Below are positions 8,204 through 16,623 of a stretch of DNA of 64,000 nucleotides, in pieces. This DNA is from Granulicella arctica. Lineage in GTDB: Bacteria; Acidobacteriota; Terriglobia; Terriglobales; Acidobacteriaceae. How positions within the stretch are numbered: position 1 is the first letter of the stretch; the number at the start of each line of letters is the position of its first letter. The stretch covers positions 3,906,001 through 3,970,000 of the forward strand of contig NZ_JAGTUT010000001.1 of the NCBI RefSeq assembly GCF_025685605.1, in the 5' to 3' direction. The position numbers and the translations under genes were made by a program. Below the pieces are notes generated by a model. It saw nothing but the letters and a program-made list of their open reading frames with translations. It ran no database searches and was not told the origin of the DNA.

Positions 8204-9334
8204 ATGAAGTTTGTAATGGGTCTGCTGATGCTTGCGGTTTCGGTTGGGGCGATGGGGCAGGATGTGGAGCCGCAGGGGCCTGTGACAACCTTGTCGGTGC
8301 GTTCGAACCTGGTGCTGGTGCCGGCCTCGGTGCGAACGAAGAATGGCGAGCCGGTGTTTACGTTGAAGGCGGACGACTTCTTTGTGACCGATGACGGTGT
8401 GGAGCAGAAGGTCCGGCTTGAGGAAGATACCGGGGACCAGCCGCTGGCGCTGGTGGTCGTGGTTGAGATTGGGGACACGCCGGAGAGCAAGTTTGCAGCC
8501 TATGCGGACCTGGGTACGCTGCTGGATTCGATTGTGGGCGGAGTTCAGCACAAGGTCGCGGTGGTGGGGTTCGATAGCGATGCCGATGTGATCCAGCCCT
8601 TTACTGGCGATCTGGATAAGGTGGGGCACGCGTTGCAGACGATGGGGACGGGGGATGGTGGGGCGTCCACGCTTGATGGGTTGGTGATGGCGGTGGACCT
8701 GCTGAAGAAACAGCCGCCGACGTATCGCCGGGCGATTCTGCTGATCTCGGAGACGGTGGATCGCGGGAGCAAGGCGAAGCTGGCTACGGCTCTGCGGGCG
8801 GTGAGTGATACCAATACGGTGATCTACAGCCTTGGGTACTCAACGACGCGGGCTACGGTGAAGCATGAGGCGGAGCAGATGGGCGGGTCGAGTGAAGCGG
8901 GGCCGCCGCATGGGTGCATGGGGAAGTATCCGGATGTGGATCTTGAGGGAAACCCGCTGCCGCCGCGTGCTGATCTGAAGGGTCAGGGGTCTTCTGAGAA
9001 CAACAAGGCCATCCAGGCGTATGACTGCCTGAGCACGCTGGCTCCGCCGTTACGACTGGCGAAGGCAGCGGTGTTTGCCGCGCTGAATGCGCTGAAGACG
9101 AATGTGCCGGAGGCTGCAGCGAAGATCAGCGGCGGCGAGTACTTCAAGGTCGAGGGCGATAAGCGGCTTCAGAAGGATATGGTGGCTATTTCGAATCGGC
9201 TGCCAAATCGTTACTTCCTTAGCTTTACCCCTACGGCTTCGCATCCAGGGCTTCATGCCATTGCGGTGCGGCTGCGCGAGGAGCGGGTTGGGGTGAAGGT
9301 GGAGGCTCGGAGTAGTTACTGGGAGAACAATTAG
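8204..9334 (+). CDS. Secreted VWFA-related domain protein
   Basis: A 376-residue exported protein of the VWFA-related family common in Acidobacteria. After a short signal peptide (KFVMGLLMLAVSVGAMGQ) comes a beta-strand segment with LVLVPASVRTKNGEPVFTL and a FFVTDDGVEQKV repeat, then a von Willebrand A-like domain (about 80-310) with strands LALVVVVEIGDTPESK, HKVAVVGFDSDADVIQPF and RAILLISETVDRG. The metal-site DxSxS is degenerate (EIGDTPES), so classical MIDAS metal binding is doubtful. Residues 220-290 insert a Gly/Pro-rich loop with two cysteines. The C-terminus has the family's RYFLSFTPTASHPGLHAI. Its partner and function are unknown. It is divergent from recQ. Confidence 0.85.
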   Translation: MKFVMGLLMLAVSVGAMGQDVEPQGPVTTLSVRSNLVLVPASVRTKNGEPVFTLKADDFFVTDDGVEQKVRLEEDTGDQPLALVVVVEIGDTPESKFAAYADLGTLLDSIVGGVQHKVAVVGFDSDADVIQPFTGDLDKVGHALQTMGTGDGGASTLDGLVMAVDLLKKQPPTYRRAILLISETVDRGSKAKLATALRAVSDTNTVIYSLGYSTTRATVKHEAEQMGGSSEAGPPHGCMGKYPDVDLEGNPLPPRADLKGQGSSENNKAIQAYDCLSTLAPPLRLAKAAVFAALNALKTNVPEAAAKISGGEYFKVEGDKRLQKDMVAISNRLPNRYFLSFTPTASHPGLHAIAVRLREERVGVKVEARSSYWENN

Positions 9335-9341
9335 CTGATGT

Positions 9342-10919
9342 TCACTTTGCTTGGCTGCACGTGAAGCTGGCGGCAGTGTTCGGGTCGCCGGTGCCGTTGT
9401 ACTTTGCGGATTGTGGGTAGGCGCAGAGGGGGCGGGTGAGGGTTGGGGGGCTGGTGCCGGGGGCGGCTTCGTAGTGGGTGGCGATGAGGGTTTCGGGTGG
9501 GGTGGAGGTTTGGACCCACTGCTCGAGGGCTAGGCTGATGTCGTGCTGCGGGTCGTCGGGGGTGGCGGAGGGGAACCAGCCGAACTGGCCAAATGAGGTC
9601 GCGCCGGGGCCTCCGGCGCAGTGCTGCATGCCAGGCACCATGTAGAGGCGGGTTGAGGCGTTGGCTTCGGGGGTTGCGGCGGTCATCTGGGTGACGTAGT
9701 CGATGGTGCCCGTGGCGGGGATCGCTGGGTCGTTCCAGCCGTGATAGAGGATGAGTTTGCCGCCGCGCGTGAAGAACGGTGTGAGGTTGGGGTCGGTGGC
9801 GTTGATGGCGGGTGCGCCGAGTTGCTGCGCCTTCTGGTAGGCGGCGTCTACGGTGACGGCTTTGAAGTCCCATGCCGGGTCGCTGTAGACCATGTTTGCG
9901 AAGAAGCCCTGGCCGTAGGAGAAGATGCCTGCCTGTCCAAGGGCTTTGCCGGTGATCCAGTCTGTCCAGCCGCCGGGTCCCGTCTCCGCGCCGGGGAGGT
10001 AGCCGGGCTCGATGGGCGAGCCATCTGCTGCGTGGGCTCCGGCATAGAGGGCTTGCAGGGTTTTGATCTGGGGACGGGTGAGGCAGGCGTTACCGTTGGC
10101 CTTCTTACAGAGGAGTTTGTTCGGGTCGAAGTGGCAGGTGCGGGGGTCGTTGAGGATGCCGTCTTTGAGGCCGTCGTTAGCGTCGCAGGCGTTAAGGACG
10201 GCGGCGCTGATGGCGGGGAGTTTCTCGGCGGGAATGTAGCTGGCGGGAGTAAGGGTGAAGGCTTTGGCGGAGGCGAGGGAGTTGGTGAGCAGGGCGGTCC
10301 AGTTGTAGGCGGGCGCTCCGGCGATGATGCCGTCGTAGTCGGCGGGGAAGCGCTGGGCTTCCATGAGGGCTTCGCGACCGCCGTCGGAGCAGGCGGCGAA
10401 GAAGGTGTGTTTGGCGGGTGTGCCGTAGAAGGATTGCAGGATGGCCTGCGAGGTGACGGTCATCTCGTGGATGGCGCGGTAGCCGAAGTCGATGACCTTC
10501 TCGGGATGGTGGAGGGCCCATGTGGCGTCGGTCGCGGAGCCGGTGTGGCCGGTGTCGGTGGCTGCGGTGGCGTAGCCCTGGTTGGCGGCGCGGGCGAGGC
10601 CGTTGCGGTCGATGGCTCCGGCGAAGCCTCCGTTGCCCTGACCCCGGAAGAGGCCGTTCCAGGTGAGGGGGAGCCAGATTTCCATCCTGATATCGGAATC
10701 GGCGGATGGTGTGAGCTGAGCGGTGACTCGGCAGAAGGGTGGAACGACCTTCGCGGCGGCTGGTATGTCGCCAGGGAGAGCCTGAGCTGGATCGATCGGT
10801 TCGGCGGTCAGGATCCTGGTGTTGGGAATGGTGAGGTGCAGGAGATTCGTGCAAGCTTCGGGTTTCTGGGCCTGGGCTGCGGCGGTGAGGATAGCGAAGG
10901 CGATAAGAAGCTTGTGCAC
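9342..10919 (-). CDS. Tannase/feruloyl esterase family alpha/beta hydrolase
   Basis: A 525-residue secreted serine esterase that probably cuts ester bonds of plant phenolics (gallate or ferulate esters). It has a signal peptide (HKLLIAFAILTAAAQA) and the family nucleophile motif FFAACSDGGREALMEAQRFP (GCSxGG variant, serine near residue 180). Then come DYDGIIAGAPAYNWTALL, a calcium-loop-like NACDANDGLKDGILNDPRTC, and the acid/histidine end with ILYHGWNDPAIP and PGMQHCAGGPGA. Paired cysteines flank the Ser and His as in fungal tannases. Initiation is at GTG (10919) with GGGAGA six bases upstream. Length fits the family (500-560). It stands alone and would feed aromatic acids or sugars to the cell. 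Confidence 0.92.
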   Translation of the reverse strand: MHKLLIAFAILTAAAQAQKPEACTNLLHLTIPNTRILTAEPIDPAQALPGDIPAAAKVVPPFCRVTAQLTPSADSDIRMEIWLPLTWNGLFRGQGNGGFAGAIDRNGLARAANQGYATAATDTGHTGSATDATWALHHPEKVIDFGYRAIHEMTVTSQAILQSFYGTPAKHTFFAACSDGGREALMEAQRFPADYDGIIAGAPAYNWTALLTNSLASAKAFTLTPASYIPAEKLPAISAAVLNACDANDGLKDGILNDPRTCHFDPNKLLCKKANGNACLTRPQIKTLQALYAGAHAADGSPIEPGYLPGAETGPGGWTDWITGKALGQAGIFSYGQGFFANMVYSDPAWDFKAVTVDAAYQKAQQLGAPAINATDPNLTPFFTRGGKLILYHGWNDPAIPATGTIDYVTQMTAATPEANASTRLYMVPGMQHCAGGPGATSFGQFGWFPSATPDDPQHDISLALEQWVQTSTPPETLIATHYEAAPGTSPPTLTRPLCAYPQSAKYNGTGDPNTAASFTCSQAK

Positions 10920-11341
10920 GGCGAGTCTCCCGGTTGGTCTGTCATGGAGATTATCCGCTATAGCAGACGATTCTCTTCGAGTCGCCGTGTCCTATGGACT
11001 TCTTTTCAGTTTGAGTGTGGACTTTAAGTGTCTTGTTTGCTTCTACTTAGGTCCTGAGGTCTAGCTAAAGTACTCAATCGATTGCGGTTATGCGCAAAGT
11101 ACTCATTCTAAACGGGTAACCATGCGGCATGACAAAGCCCCAGCTTCTGGCCGGGGCTCTATTACGCCTATTACTAGTATATCGGATCAGGTGGAACTAA
11201 CCGGCCAACTTTTTTGACTTACTTTGAGAGGTAAGTTGCTCTTGTGAGGCAGGTTATGGGTTGCGGTACCAAGGGTGGGCTTGACAGATCTTTCGAAGAC
11301 CGCGAAGCCTGAGTGACTTCGCGACCCCCTGTGGTTGGAAG
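10920..11341. other. Intergenic region with hairpin and direct repeats
   Basis: This 422-base gap between the tannase gene and the aldehyde oxidoreductase operon (all leftward) should hold the tannase promoter. AAAGTACTCA occurs twice in direct orientation (11067-11076 and 11096-11105), 29 bases apart, close to three helical turns. A GC-rich hairpin AGCCCC...GGGGCT (11136-11158) could end the oxidoreductase message but has no U-run. ACTTAC...GTAAGT (11217-11236) is a short inverted repeat. No coding signal is seen. Confidence 0.4.
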
Positions 11342-13606
11342 TTATGCGTTCATGATCTTGTCTGGAGTGATGGGGAAGTCGCGGACTCGCTTGCCGGTGG
11401 CGTGGTAGATGGCGTTTGCTACGGCAGCAGCGGCTCCAGTGATGCCGATCTCGCCTACGCCGCGTGCGCCGAGTGGGCTGAACTTGGCGTCGGGGATGCC
11501 GACCACAGTGACGTCGATGGTGCCGATGTCGGCGTTGACGGGGACGTGATATTCGGCGAGGTTTTCGTTGACGGTGCGGCCGTAGATGGGGTCAATATGC
11601 GTCTCCTCGTGGAGGGCTGTGCTGATGCCCCAGACGATACCGCCGACCAGTTGATGGGTGCCGGTCTTCTGGTTCATGAGGATGCCGATGTCGTAGCAGG
11701 CTACGACGCGGCGGACCTTGACCATGTGGGTGTCCTTATCAACAGCCACTTCGACGAAGACGGCTCCGAAGGACTGCGGGGTATAGGCAGTCTTGTCTTC
11801 GACTGCCTCTGCGCTGCCCATGGCTTCTACCGGCTTGCCGCCGTTGCGGGTGAGGATCGCTTGAATGCTTTCGGATTTGTCGGGTGCGGCCTTGGCGAAG
11901 AGCTTGCCATCTTTGACATCCATCTCACCAGCGTTGATGCCATGAAGAGGGGACTGCGTATCGGCCTTGGCGAGTTCGCCCAGCTTCAGTTTGGCCTGCA
12001 TGGCGGCTGCCTGGATGGCAGGACCGATGCTGGCGGCGGATTGTGAACCTCCGGAGACGGGCGCTTTGGGGAGGGTGGAGTCACCTAGTTCGGCGGTAAT
12101 TTGCTTGGGGTCGAGACCGAGGTAGTGGGCGGCGGTGTCGGCCATGATGGTGTAGGTTCCGGTGCCGAGATCCTGCGAGCCGACGCCTACGTAGCCGCGA
12201 CCGTCTGGCAGGTACTTGCATATCGCCATGGCCGCGGAACGATTGGCTCCGTACGTGGCGGTGGCCATACCCCAGCCGATTAGATTGTTGCCTTCGGGGG
12301 TAGCGGCTACCTGGTTGGGGCGTTTGGACCAGCCGAACTGGTCGGCGGCTTTGGTGTAGGCCTCGCGGAGATGCTTGCTGGTGAAGGGGCGATCTTTGCC
12401 GGGGTCACGCTCCGCGTAGTTGGCGAGGCGGAGGTCGAGGGGGTCCATCTTGAGCTTCCACGCCAACTCGTCCAGGGCGCACTCGAGCGCTGCTGTGCCG
12501 GTGGCTTCGCCGGGGGCTCGCTGGAAGGTGGCTACGCCGAGGTTAACGTCGACGAGACGATGGCTGGTGACGTTCGACTCGCTGTTGTAGAGGAGACGGG
12601 TCTGCATTGCGGATGGCTCGGTGAAGTCCTCCATGACGGAGGTGTGCATGATGACCTTGTGCTCGATGGCGGTAAGTTTACCGTCTGGCATGGCGCCGAG
12701 CCTGATCGTCTGGATGGTGGTGGGGCGGGCACCGACGGGTCCGAACATCTGGGTGCGGTCCATCGAGAGCTTGACGGGGCGATTGACCACCTTCGCGGCC
12801 ATGGCACAGAGGATGACGTGTGACCAGGTGGAGCCTTTGCTGCCGAAGCCTCCGCCGGTGTATGGGCACTGGACGTGGACGTTGTCGAGGGGGATGCCGA
12901 GGTTCTTGGCGAGCGCCATCTTGACGCCGGTAATGTATTGCGTGGAGTCGTAGACGTGGAGTTTATCGCCTTCCCAGGAGGCGATGGTGGCGTGGGGCTC
13001 CATGGGGTTGTGATTCTGAATAGGCGTGGTGTAGGTGGTGTCGACCTTGACGGCTGCCTTGGCGAGACCGGCTTGCAGGTTGCCACGGGTCTCATCCGCA
13101 GGCTCGCGACCGGGCTGCTTGGGGGGGCGAGCTTCCGAGAGACGACCCTTGAAGTCAAGCTTGGCGGGCTGCTGTTTGTAGGTGATCTTGAGGAGGCTGG
13201 CGGCGTAGCGGGCGCGGTCGAGGGTCTCGGCGACGACGACGGCGATTGGTTGACCGTTATACCAAACGTCAGGCTCCTGAAGCGTGGTGATGTGGCGGCT
13301 GGCGGGTGGGTTGGTCTTGGCCTTTGGAAGCTTCGGTGCGTTGAAGGGGGTCAGGATGGCAAGGACACCGGGGGCTTTGGCGGCTGCGGCCTGATCGATT
13401 GCGGTGATGCTGCCGTTGGGGATGGTGCTCTGGACGATCCATGCGTAGGCAGGATTCTTTACGGTGAACTCCGCGGCGTACTTTGCCTTGCCGGTGACCT
13501 TGGCGCGGCCATCGTAGCGCTCGGTGAGTTGCTTTGTGTTGGGCTTGGGTTCTTCCTCCTGCAACAACGCTGTGTCGAGGATTTCTTCTATTCCTGGTGT
13601 GATCAT
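11342..13606 (-). CDS. paoC: Molybdopterin-binding subunit of periplasmic aldehyde oxidoreductase (PaoC/YagR-like)
   Basis: The large subunit of a xanthine-oxidase-family enzyme that oxidises aldehydes to acids at a molybdenum centre. The 754 residues hold an N-terminal a/b hammerhead (RYDGRAKVTGKAKYAAEFTV) and the molybdenum domains with QCPYTGGGFGSKGSTWSHVI and FQRAPGEATGTAALECALDE. VGVGSQDLGTGTYTIMADTA follows, and the C-terminal GARGVGEIGITGAAAAVANA provides the base glutamate. It has no signal peptide of its own, so it should be carried to the periplasm by the Tat signal on the iron-sulfur subunit. Its ATG overlaps the stop of the upstream subunit (ATGA). Assignment to PaoABC rather than other family members rests on the three-subunit order and on the cysteine-rich FAD subunit. 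Confidence 0.92.
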   Translation of the reverse strand: MITPGIEEILDTALLQEEEPKPNTKQLTERYDGRAKVTGKAKYAAEFTVKNPAYAWIVQSTIPNGSITAIDQAAAAKAPGVLAILTPFNAPKLPKAKTNPPASRHITTLQEPDVWYNGQPIAVVVAETLDRARYAASLLKITYKQQPAKLDFKGRLSEARPPKQPGREPADETRGNLQAGLAKAAVKVDTTYTTPIQNHNPMEPHATIASWEGDKLHVYDSTQYITGVKMALAKNLGIPLDNVHVQCPYTGGGFGSKGSTWSHVILCAMAAKVVNRPVKLSMDRTQMFGPVGARPTTIQTIRLGAMPDGKLTAIEHKVIMHTSVMEDFTEPSAMQTRLLYNSESNVTSHRLVDVNLGVATFQRAPGEATGTAALECALDELAWKLKMDPLDLRLANYAERDPGKDRPFTSKHLREAYTKAADQFGWSKRPNQVAATPEGNNLIGWGMATATYGANRSAAMAICKYLPDGRGYVGVGSQDLGTGTYTIMADTAAHYLGLDPKQITAELGDSTLPKAPVSGGSQSAASIGPAIQAAAMQAKLKLGELAKADTQSPLHGINAGEMDVKDGKLFAKAAPDKSESIQAILTRNGGKPVEAMGSAEAVEDKTAYTPQSFGAVFVEVAVDKDTHMVKVRRVVACYDIGILMNQKTGTHQLVGGIVWGISTALHEETHIDPIYGRTVNENLAEYHVPVNADIGTIDVTVVGIPDAKFSPLGARGVGEIGITGAAAAVANAIYHATGKRVRDFPITPDKIMNA

Positions 13607-14616
13607 GCCTGGACTCCTTGCGCGGCGACGGTGAGGGCGCGGATGATGCTCTGTTTGGCTAGCTCGACTTTGAAAGCATTGTGCTCGTAGCCTTTGGCTC
13701 CGGTGAGCGCGATATCGGCGACCTTCTTGAAGGCCTCGGGTCCGGGTGTTGCGCCGGTGAGGGACTTTTCGGCTTCGATGGAGCGCCAGGGCTTGTGGGC
13801 TACACCGCCGAGAGCAAGACCGGCGGACTTGATGGTGCTGCCATTCATCTCAAGGCCTGCGGCTACGGACACGAGGGCGAAGGCGTAGCTGTTGCGGTCG
13901 CGCGCCTTGAGGTAGTGCGAGTTTTTCGCGAACTTTGCAGGGGGTAGCTCGACAGAGAGGATGAGTTCGTCGGGCTTGAGGTTGGTGTCGAGTTGTGGCG
14001 TGTTGCCGGGGAGGCGGTGGAAGTCGGCGAAAGGGATGCTCCGCTTGCCTTTTGGACCCTGTACATGGACCGTTGCGCCGAGTGCGGCCATGGCTACGTT
14101 CATGTCCGAGGGATTGGTGGCGATGCAGGTCTCGGGGCTGGTTGCGCCGTGGTCGCTCTGGCCGAGGATGGCGTGGATGCGATTGAAACCGTTGATCGCT
14201 GCACAGCCGCTGCCCGGCTTGCGCTTATTGCAGGCGGGAAAGGCGACGTCGGTGAAGTAGTAGCAGCGCGTTCGCTGGAGGAGGTTGCCGCCGGTGGTGG
14301 CCATGTTGCGGAGTTGCGGGGAGGCTCCGCTGAGAAGGGCTTCGGAGAGCAGGGGGTAGTTGGTCTTGACGAGTTCGTGATTGGCCAGATCGCTGTTGCG
14401 AACGAGGGCGCCGATGAGCAGGCCGCCTGTTGGGGTAGCGGCAACCTGGGCAAGGTCGAGATGGGTTATGTCGATGAGCAGGGAAGGGTGCTCGACTTCA
14501 TCCTTCATGAGGTCGATGAGATTGGTGCCGCCACCGAGGAATTTGGCTCCGGGAGCGGTTACAGCGTGGATGGCTGCGTCGGGCGCGGTGGCGCGCTGAT
14601 AGGCGAAGGGATTCAT
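13603..14616 (-). CDS. paoB: FAD-binding subunit of aldehyde oxidoreductase (PaoB/YagS-like)
   Basis: A 337-residue FAD subunit passing electrons from the iron-sulfur clusters to an acceptor. It starts with the FAD-PCMH fold (AVTAPGAKFLGGGTNLIDLM) and TTGGNLLQRTRCYYF, and ends in the CO-dehydrogenase flavoprotein C-terminal domain (VAAGLEMNGSTIKSAGLALG). The stretch from about residue 118 to 165 carries CYYF, ACNKRKPGSGCAAINGFNRI and CIATNPSD. This cysteine pattern is the extra [4Fe-4S] insertion known in E. coli PaoB and separates this enzyme from plain xanthine dehydrogenases. It overlaps both neighbours by 4 bases, so the three subunits are translationally coupled. Confidence 0.92.
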   Translation of the reverse strand: MNPFAYQRATAPDAAIHAVTAPGAKFLGGGTNLIDLMKDEVEHPSLLIDITHLDLAQVAATPTGGLLIGALVRNSDLANHELVKTNYPLLSEALLSGASPQLRNMATTGGNLLQRTRCYYFTDVAFPACNKRKPGSGCAAINGFNRIHAILGQSDHGATSPETCIATNPSDMNVAMAALGATVHVQGPKGKRSIPFADFHRLPGNTPQLDTNLKPDELILSVELPPAKFAKNSHYLKARDRNSYAFALVSVAAGLEMNGSTIKSAGLALGGVAHKPWRSIEAEKSLTGATPGPEAFKKVADIALTGAKGYEHNAFKVELAKQSIIRALTVAAQGVQA

Positions 14617-15305
14617 GCTTGCACTCCTGCCGCGGCACGGACGGCGGCGACAATGTTGGGGTAGGCTCCGCAGCGGCAGATGTTACCGCTCATGCGCTCG
14701 CGAATTTCGTCGTCAGTAAGCGAGGGGTTGCTGGTCTTGCCGGTCTCGAAGCTGACGCGGCTGAGTTCGCCCTTCTTCTGCTCGTCGAGGAGCGCGACGG
14801 CGGAGCAGATCTGGCCGGGGGTGCAGTAGCCGCACTGGAAGCCATCGTGCTCGAGGAAGGCAGCCTGGACCGGGTGGAGGGTGTCGTCCTGGGCGAGGCC
14901 TTCGATGGTGGTGATCTTTGCTCCGGCGGCAGCGGCGGCGAGGGTGAGGCAGGAGTTGACGCGGCGACCGTCGAGGAGGACGGTGCAGGCTCCGCATTGT
15001 CCGTGGTCGCAGCCCTTTTTGCTTCCAGTGAGATCGAGATGCTCGCGGAGGGCGTCGAGGAGGCTGGTGCGGGTGTCGAGCGAGATGGTGTGCGGTGTGC
15101 CGTTGATGTCGAGGATGAGGTCGGCCATCTGGGGCGCTACGGTGTGTGGTGTCTCGGCTATTGCAAGCTCAGGAAGGCCAACTGTGGCCGCTGCTGAGAG
15201 CACGCCGGCTGCTTGTACAAAGGTGCGTCGGGAGAACGTATCGGACGCGGGTGCTTTTGTTTCTTCGAGTTCGCTTTCGGGTTCAGACAACAGGGGGATG
15301 CTCAT
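14613..15305 (-). CDS. paoA: [2Fe-2S] subunit of aldehyde oxidoreductase with Tat signal (PaoA/YagT-like)
   Basis: A 230-residue iron-sulfur subunit, first gene of the operon. A long N-region precedes the twin-arginine motif FSRRTFVQAAGVLS (about residues 25-38), so the folded heterotrimer is expected to be exported by Tat. The plant-type ferredoxin cluster ligands lie in KKGCDHGQCGACTVLLDG with the fourth in RVNSCLTLA; the second cluster is in CGYCTPGQICSAVALL and GNICRCGAYPNIV. The ATG (15305) has GAGGAAA upstream. A dedicated XdhC-type chaperone (PaoD) is not found in the window, so cofactor insertion must use a factor encoded elsewhere. Confidence 0.93.
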   Translation of the reverse strand: MSIPLLSEPESELEETKAPASDTFSRRTFVQAAGVLSAAATVGLPELAIAETPHTVAPQMADLILDINGTPHTISLDTRTSLLDALREHLDLTGSKKGCDHGQCGACTVLLDGRRVNSCLTLAAAAAGAKITTIEGLAQDDTLHPVQAAFLEHDGFQCGYCTPGQICSAVALLDEQKKGELSRVSFETGKTSNPSLTDDEIRERMSGNICRCGAYPNIVAAVRAAAGVQA

Positions 15306-15454
15306 GCGTATTTCCTCTGTGAAACAGCTTTGCGTTGTGGGAGGGACAGATCACTCTGAGTGAGTAGACGCATGTGCGCTGGCAGGAGATGTACCTCGGT
15401 GTAGCGTCAGGGGGTAAGCGTGTGATGGTATGAAATTTCGCGAGCCTGCACGAT

Positions 15455-15479
15455 GAAAAGGCCCCACGAGGGGCCTTTC
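15455..15479 (-). terminator. Rho-independent terminator after the PLC-like gene
   Basis: AAAGGCCCC-ACGA-GGGGCCTTT is a perfect 9-bp stem with a tetraloop, flanked by an A-run on the plus strand (U-run when read leftward). It lies just past the stop of the leftward PI-PLC-like gene (15506) and upstream of paoA, so it insulates the aldehyde oxidoreductase operon from the receptor-phosphodiesterase cluster. Confidence 0.88.
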
Positions 15480-15505
15480 GATCGCTGCAATTGCTGGAGG
15501 CCGAA

Positions 15506-16612
15506 CTAATTCGCAGATTGCTGCTTGAGGATGCAGTCTTGCGGTGCGTTGATGGGGTTGCATCGAGCGACTTCGCTGTTGGGAAGGGCGACCGAGAAAT
15601 GGCCGGCCCAGCGTGCGGGCTCGTTGGCAGGGTAGTCGGTTGAGAGCATCTGGGCACCGCTGGCCATCATGGCGTCGCGCTGGGTGGTGTCGTTGGTGCG
15701 CGCCTGCTTGGTGTCGGCATCCGTGCGAGCGCGGATGAGGTAGCCCTGGCGGACGAGCGCGGTGATGTCTGCTGCGGGGCCTTCGTTGCGTTCGATGAAT
15801 GCGGCGTCGGGTTGGCCGGGTTGCGCGTTGGTGAACAGGACGCGGCCGCGCAAGGAGGGGTGACCGGCGAGATAGAGCGGACCTACGGCGCGCTGGTCGA
15901 GGAGGAAGACGACCTTGCCGCGGGCGCTGTCAAGTGTGGGCCAGGCATGGGCGAGGACGGCTTCGTTGAGCGTTTGATGGCTGCCGCGAACGTTGTCAGG
16001 GGTGATGAGTTCCGTGGCTGGGAAGACGGAGCGAATCTCGGCGTCGAGGGCATCGAAGGTGGCGGCGGTGAAGGGCTCGGGGACGGTGAGCTTTGCGTTT
16101 TTTGGGGTGCCCTCTTTGGTCTCGACAAGGATGAAGATGGGGATGTGGTCGGGGTGTGCGTGAGACCAGGTGCGGACCTGCTCGAGGCATGCGATGAAGG
16201 GCTGGCAGGTGCTGCGGTAGTCGACATCCTGGACGTGCATGACCTTGAGGCCGGGCTTGAGCATGAGGCCGTTCGGGTCGGGATCGGGGTCGGCTGGCAG
16301 GTTCATGGCGGCGGCCATGCCAGGGCCGGCGGGGTGTGCGTAGCGGCCACCCTTGGTGTCGGCGAAGATATCAAGCTCAATCTGACGCACGCCTGCGTCA
16401 AACTGCACGGGCAGCGGCGGATGCTGGTAGTCGAGGCCAAGGAAGGAATCGGCATACTTCGCCTGCCATACTTTGCTTTCGTTGGGCGAGATGCCCGCGT
16501 GGTAGCTGTTGTGGGTGCCGATGACCTGGATCTGATTGAGGCGGAGTACAGCGTCAGGTGCCTGGGCGGAGGCTGCGGTGAGGAGGGCGAGGGTCGCGAC
16601 GGCGAGGCGCAT
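15506..16612 (-). CDS. Secreted PI-PLC-like Ca2+-dependent phosphodiesterase
   Basis: A 368-residue exported enzyme of the phosphatidylinositol-specific phospholipase C1-like superfamily. The signal peptide (RLAVATLALLTAASAQA) is followed at once by the X-domain start IQVIGTHNSYHAGI, holding the first catalytic histidine. Other family segments are VRQIELDIFADTKGGRYAHP, KVMHVQDVDYRSTC (second active-site histidine region), IFILVETKEGT (metal-binding acids) and KVVFLLDQ. The end has ARTNDTTQRDAMMASGAQML and LSTDYPAN. I place the start at 16612, with AAGGA upstream, 11 bases after the metallophosphoesterase stop. Likely substrates are phosphoinositides or other phosphodiesters; that it degrades host or fungal lipid anchors is speculation. 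Confidence 0.85.
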   Translation of the reverse strand: MRLAVATLALLTAASAQAPDAVLRLNQIQVIGTHNSYHAGISPNESKVWQAKYADSFLGLDYQHPPLPVQFDAGVRQIELDIFADTKGGRYAHPAGPGMAAAMNLPADPDPDPNGLMLKPGLKVMHVQDVDYRSTCQPFIACLEQVRTWSHAHPDHIPIFILVETKEGTPKNAKLTVPEPFTAATFDALDAEIRSVFPATELITPDNVRGSHQTLNEAVLAHAWPTLDSARGKVVFLLDQRAVGPLYLAGHPSLRGRVLFTNAQPGQPDAAFIERNEGPAADITALVRQGYLIRARTDADTKQARTNDTTQRDAMMASGAQMLSTDYPANEPARWAGHFSVALPNSEVARCNPINAPQDCILKQQSAN

Positions 16613-16623
16613 GGAGTCCTTGT

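Noticed and set aside
9741..11027. 428-codon frame antisense to the tannase-like gene
   Set aside because: Glycine/valine/glutamate-rich shadow with no domain.
11136..11158. GC-rich hairpin as a terminator of the aldehyde oxidoreductase operon
   Set aside because: The stem is good apart from one mismatch, but neither side has a U-run and it is almost 200 bases past the stop; kept only as a note.
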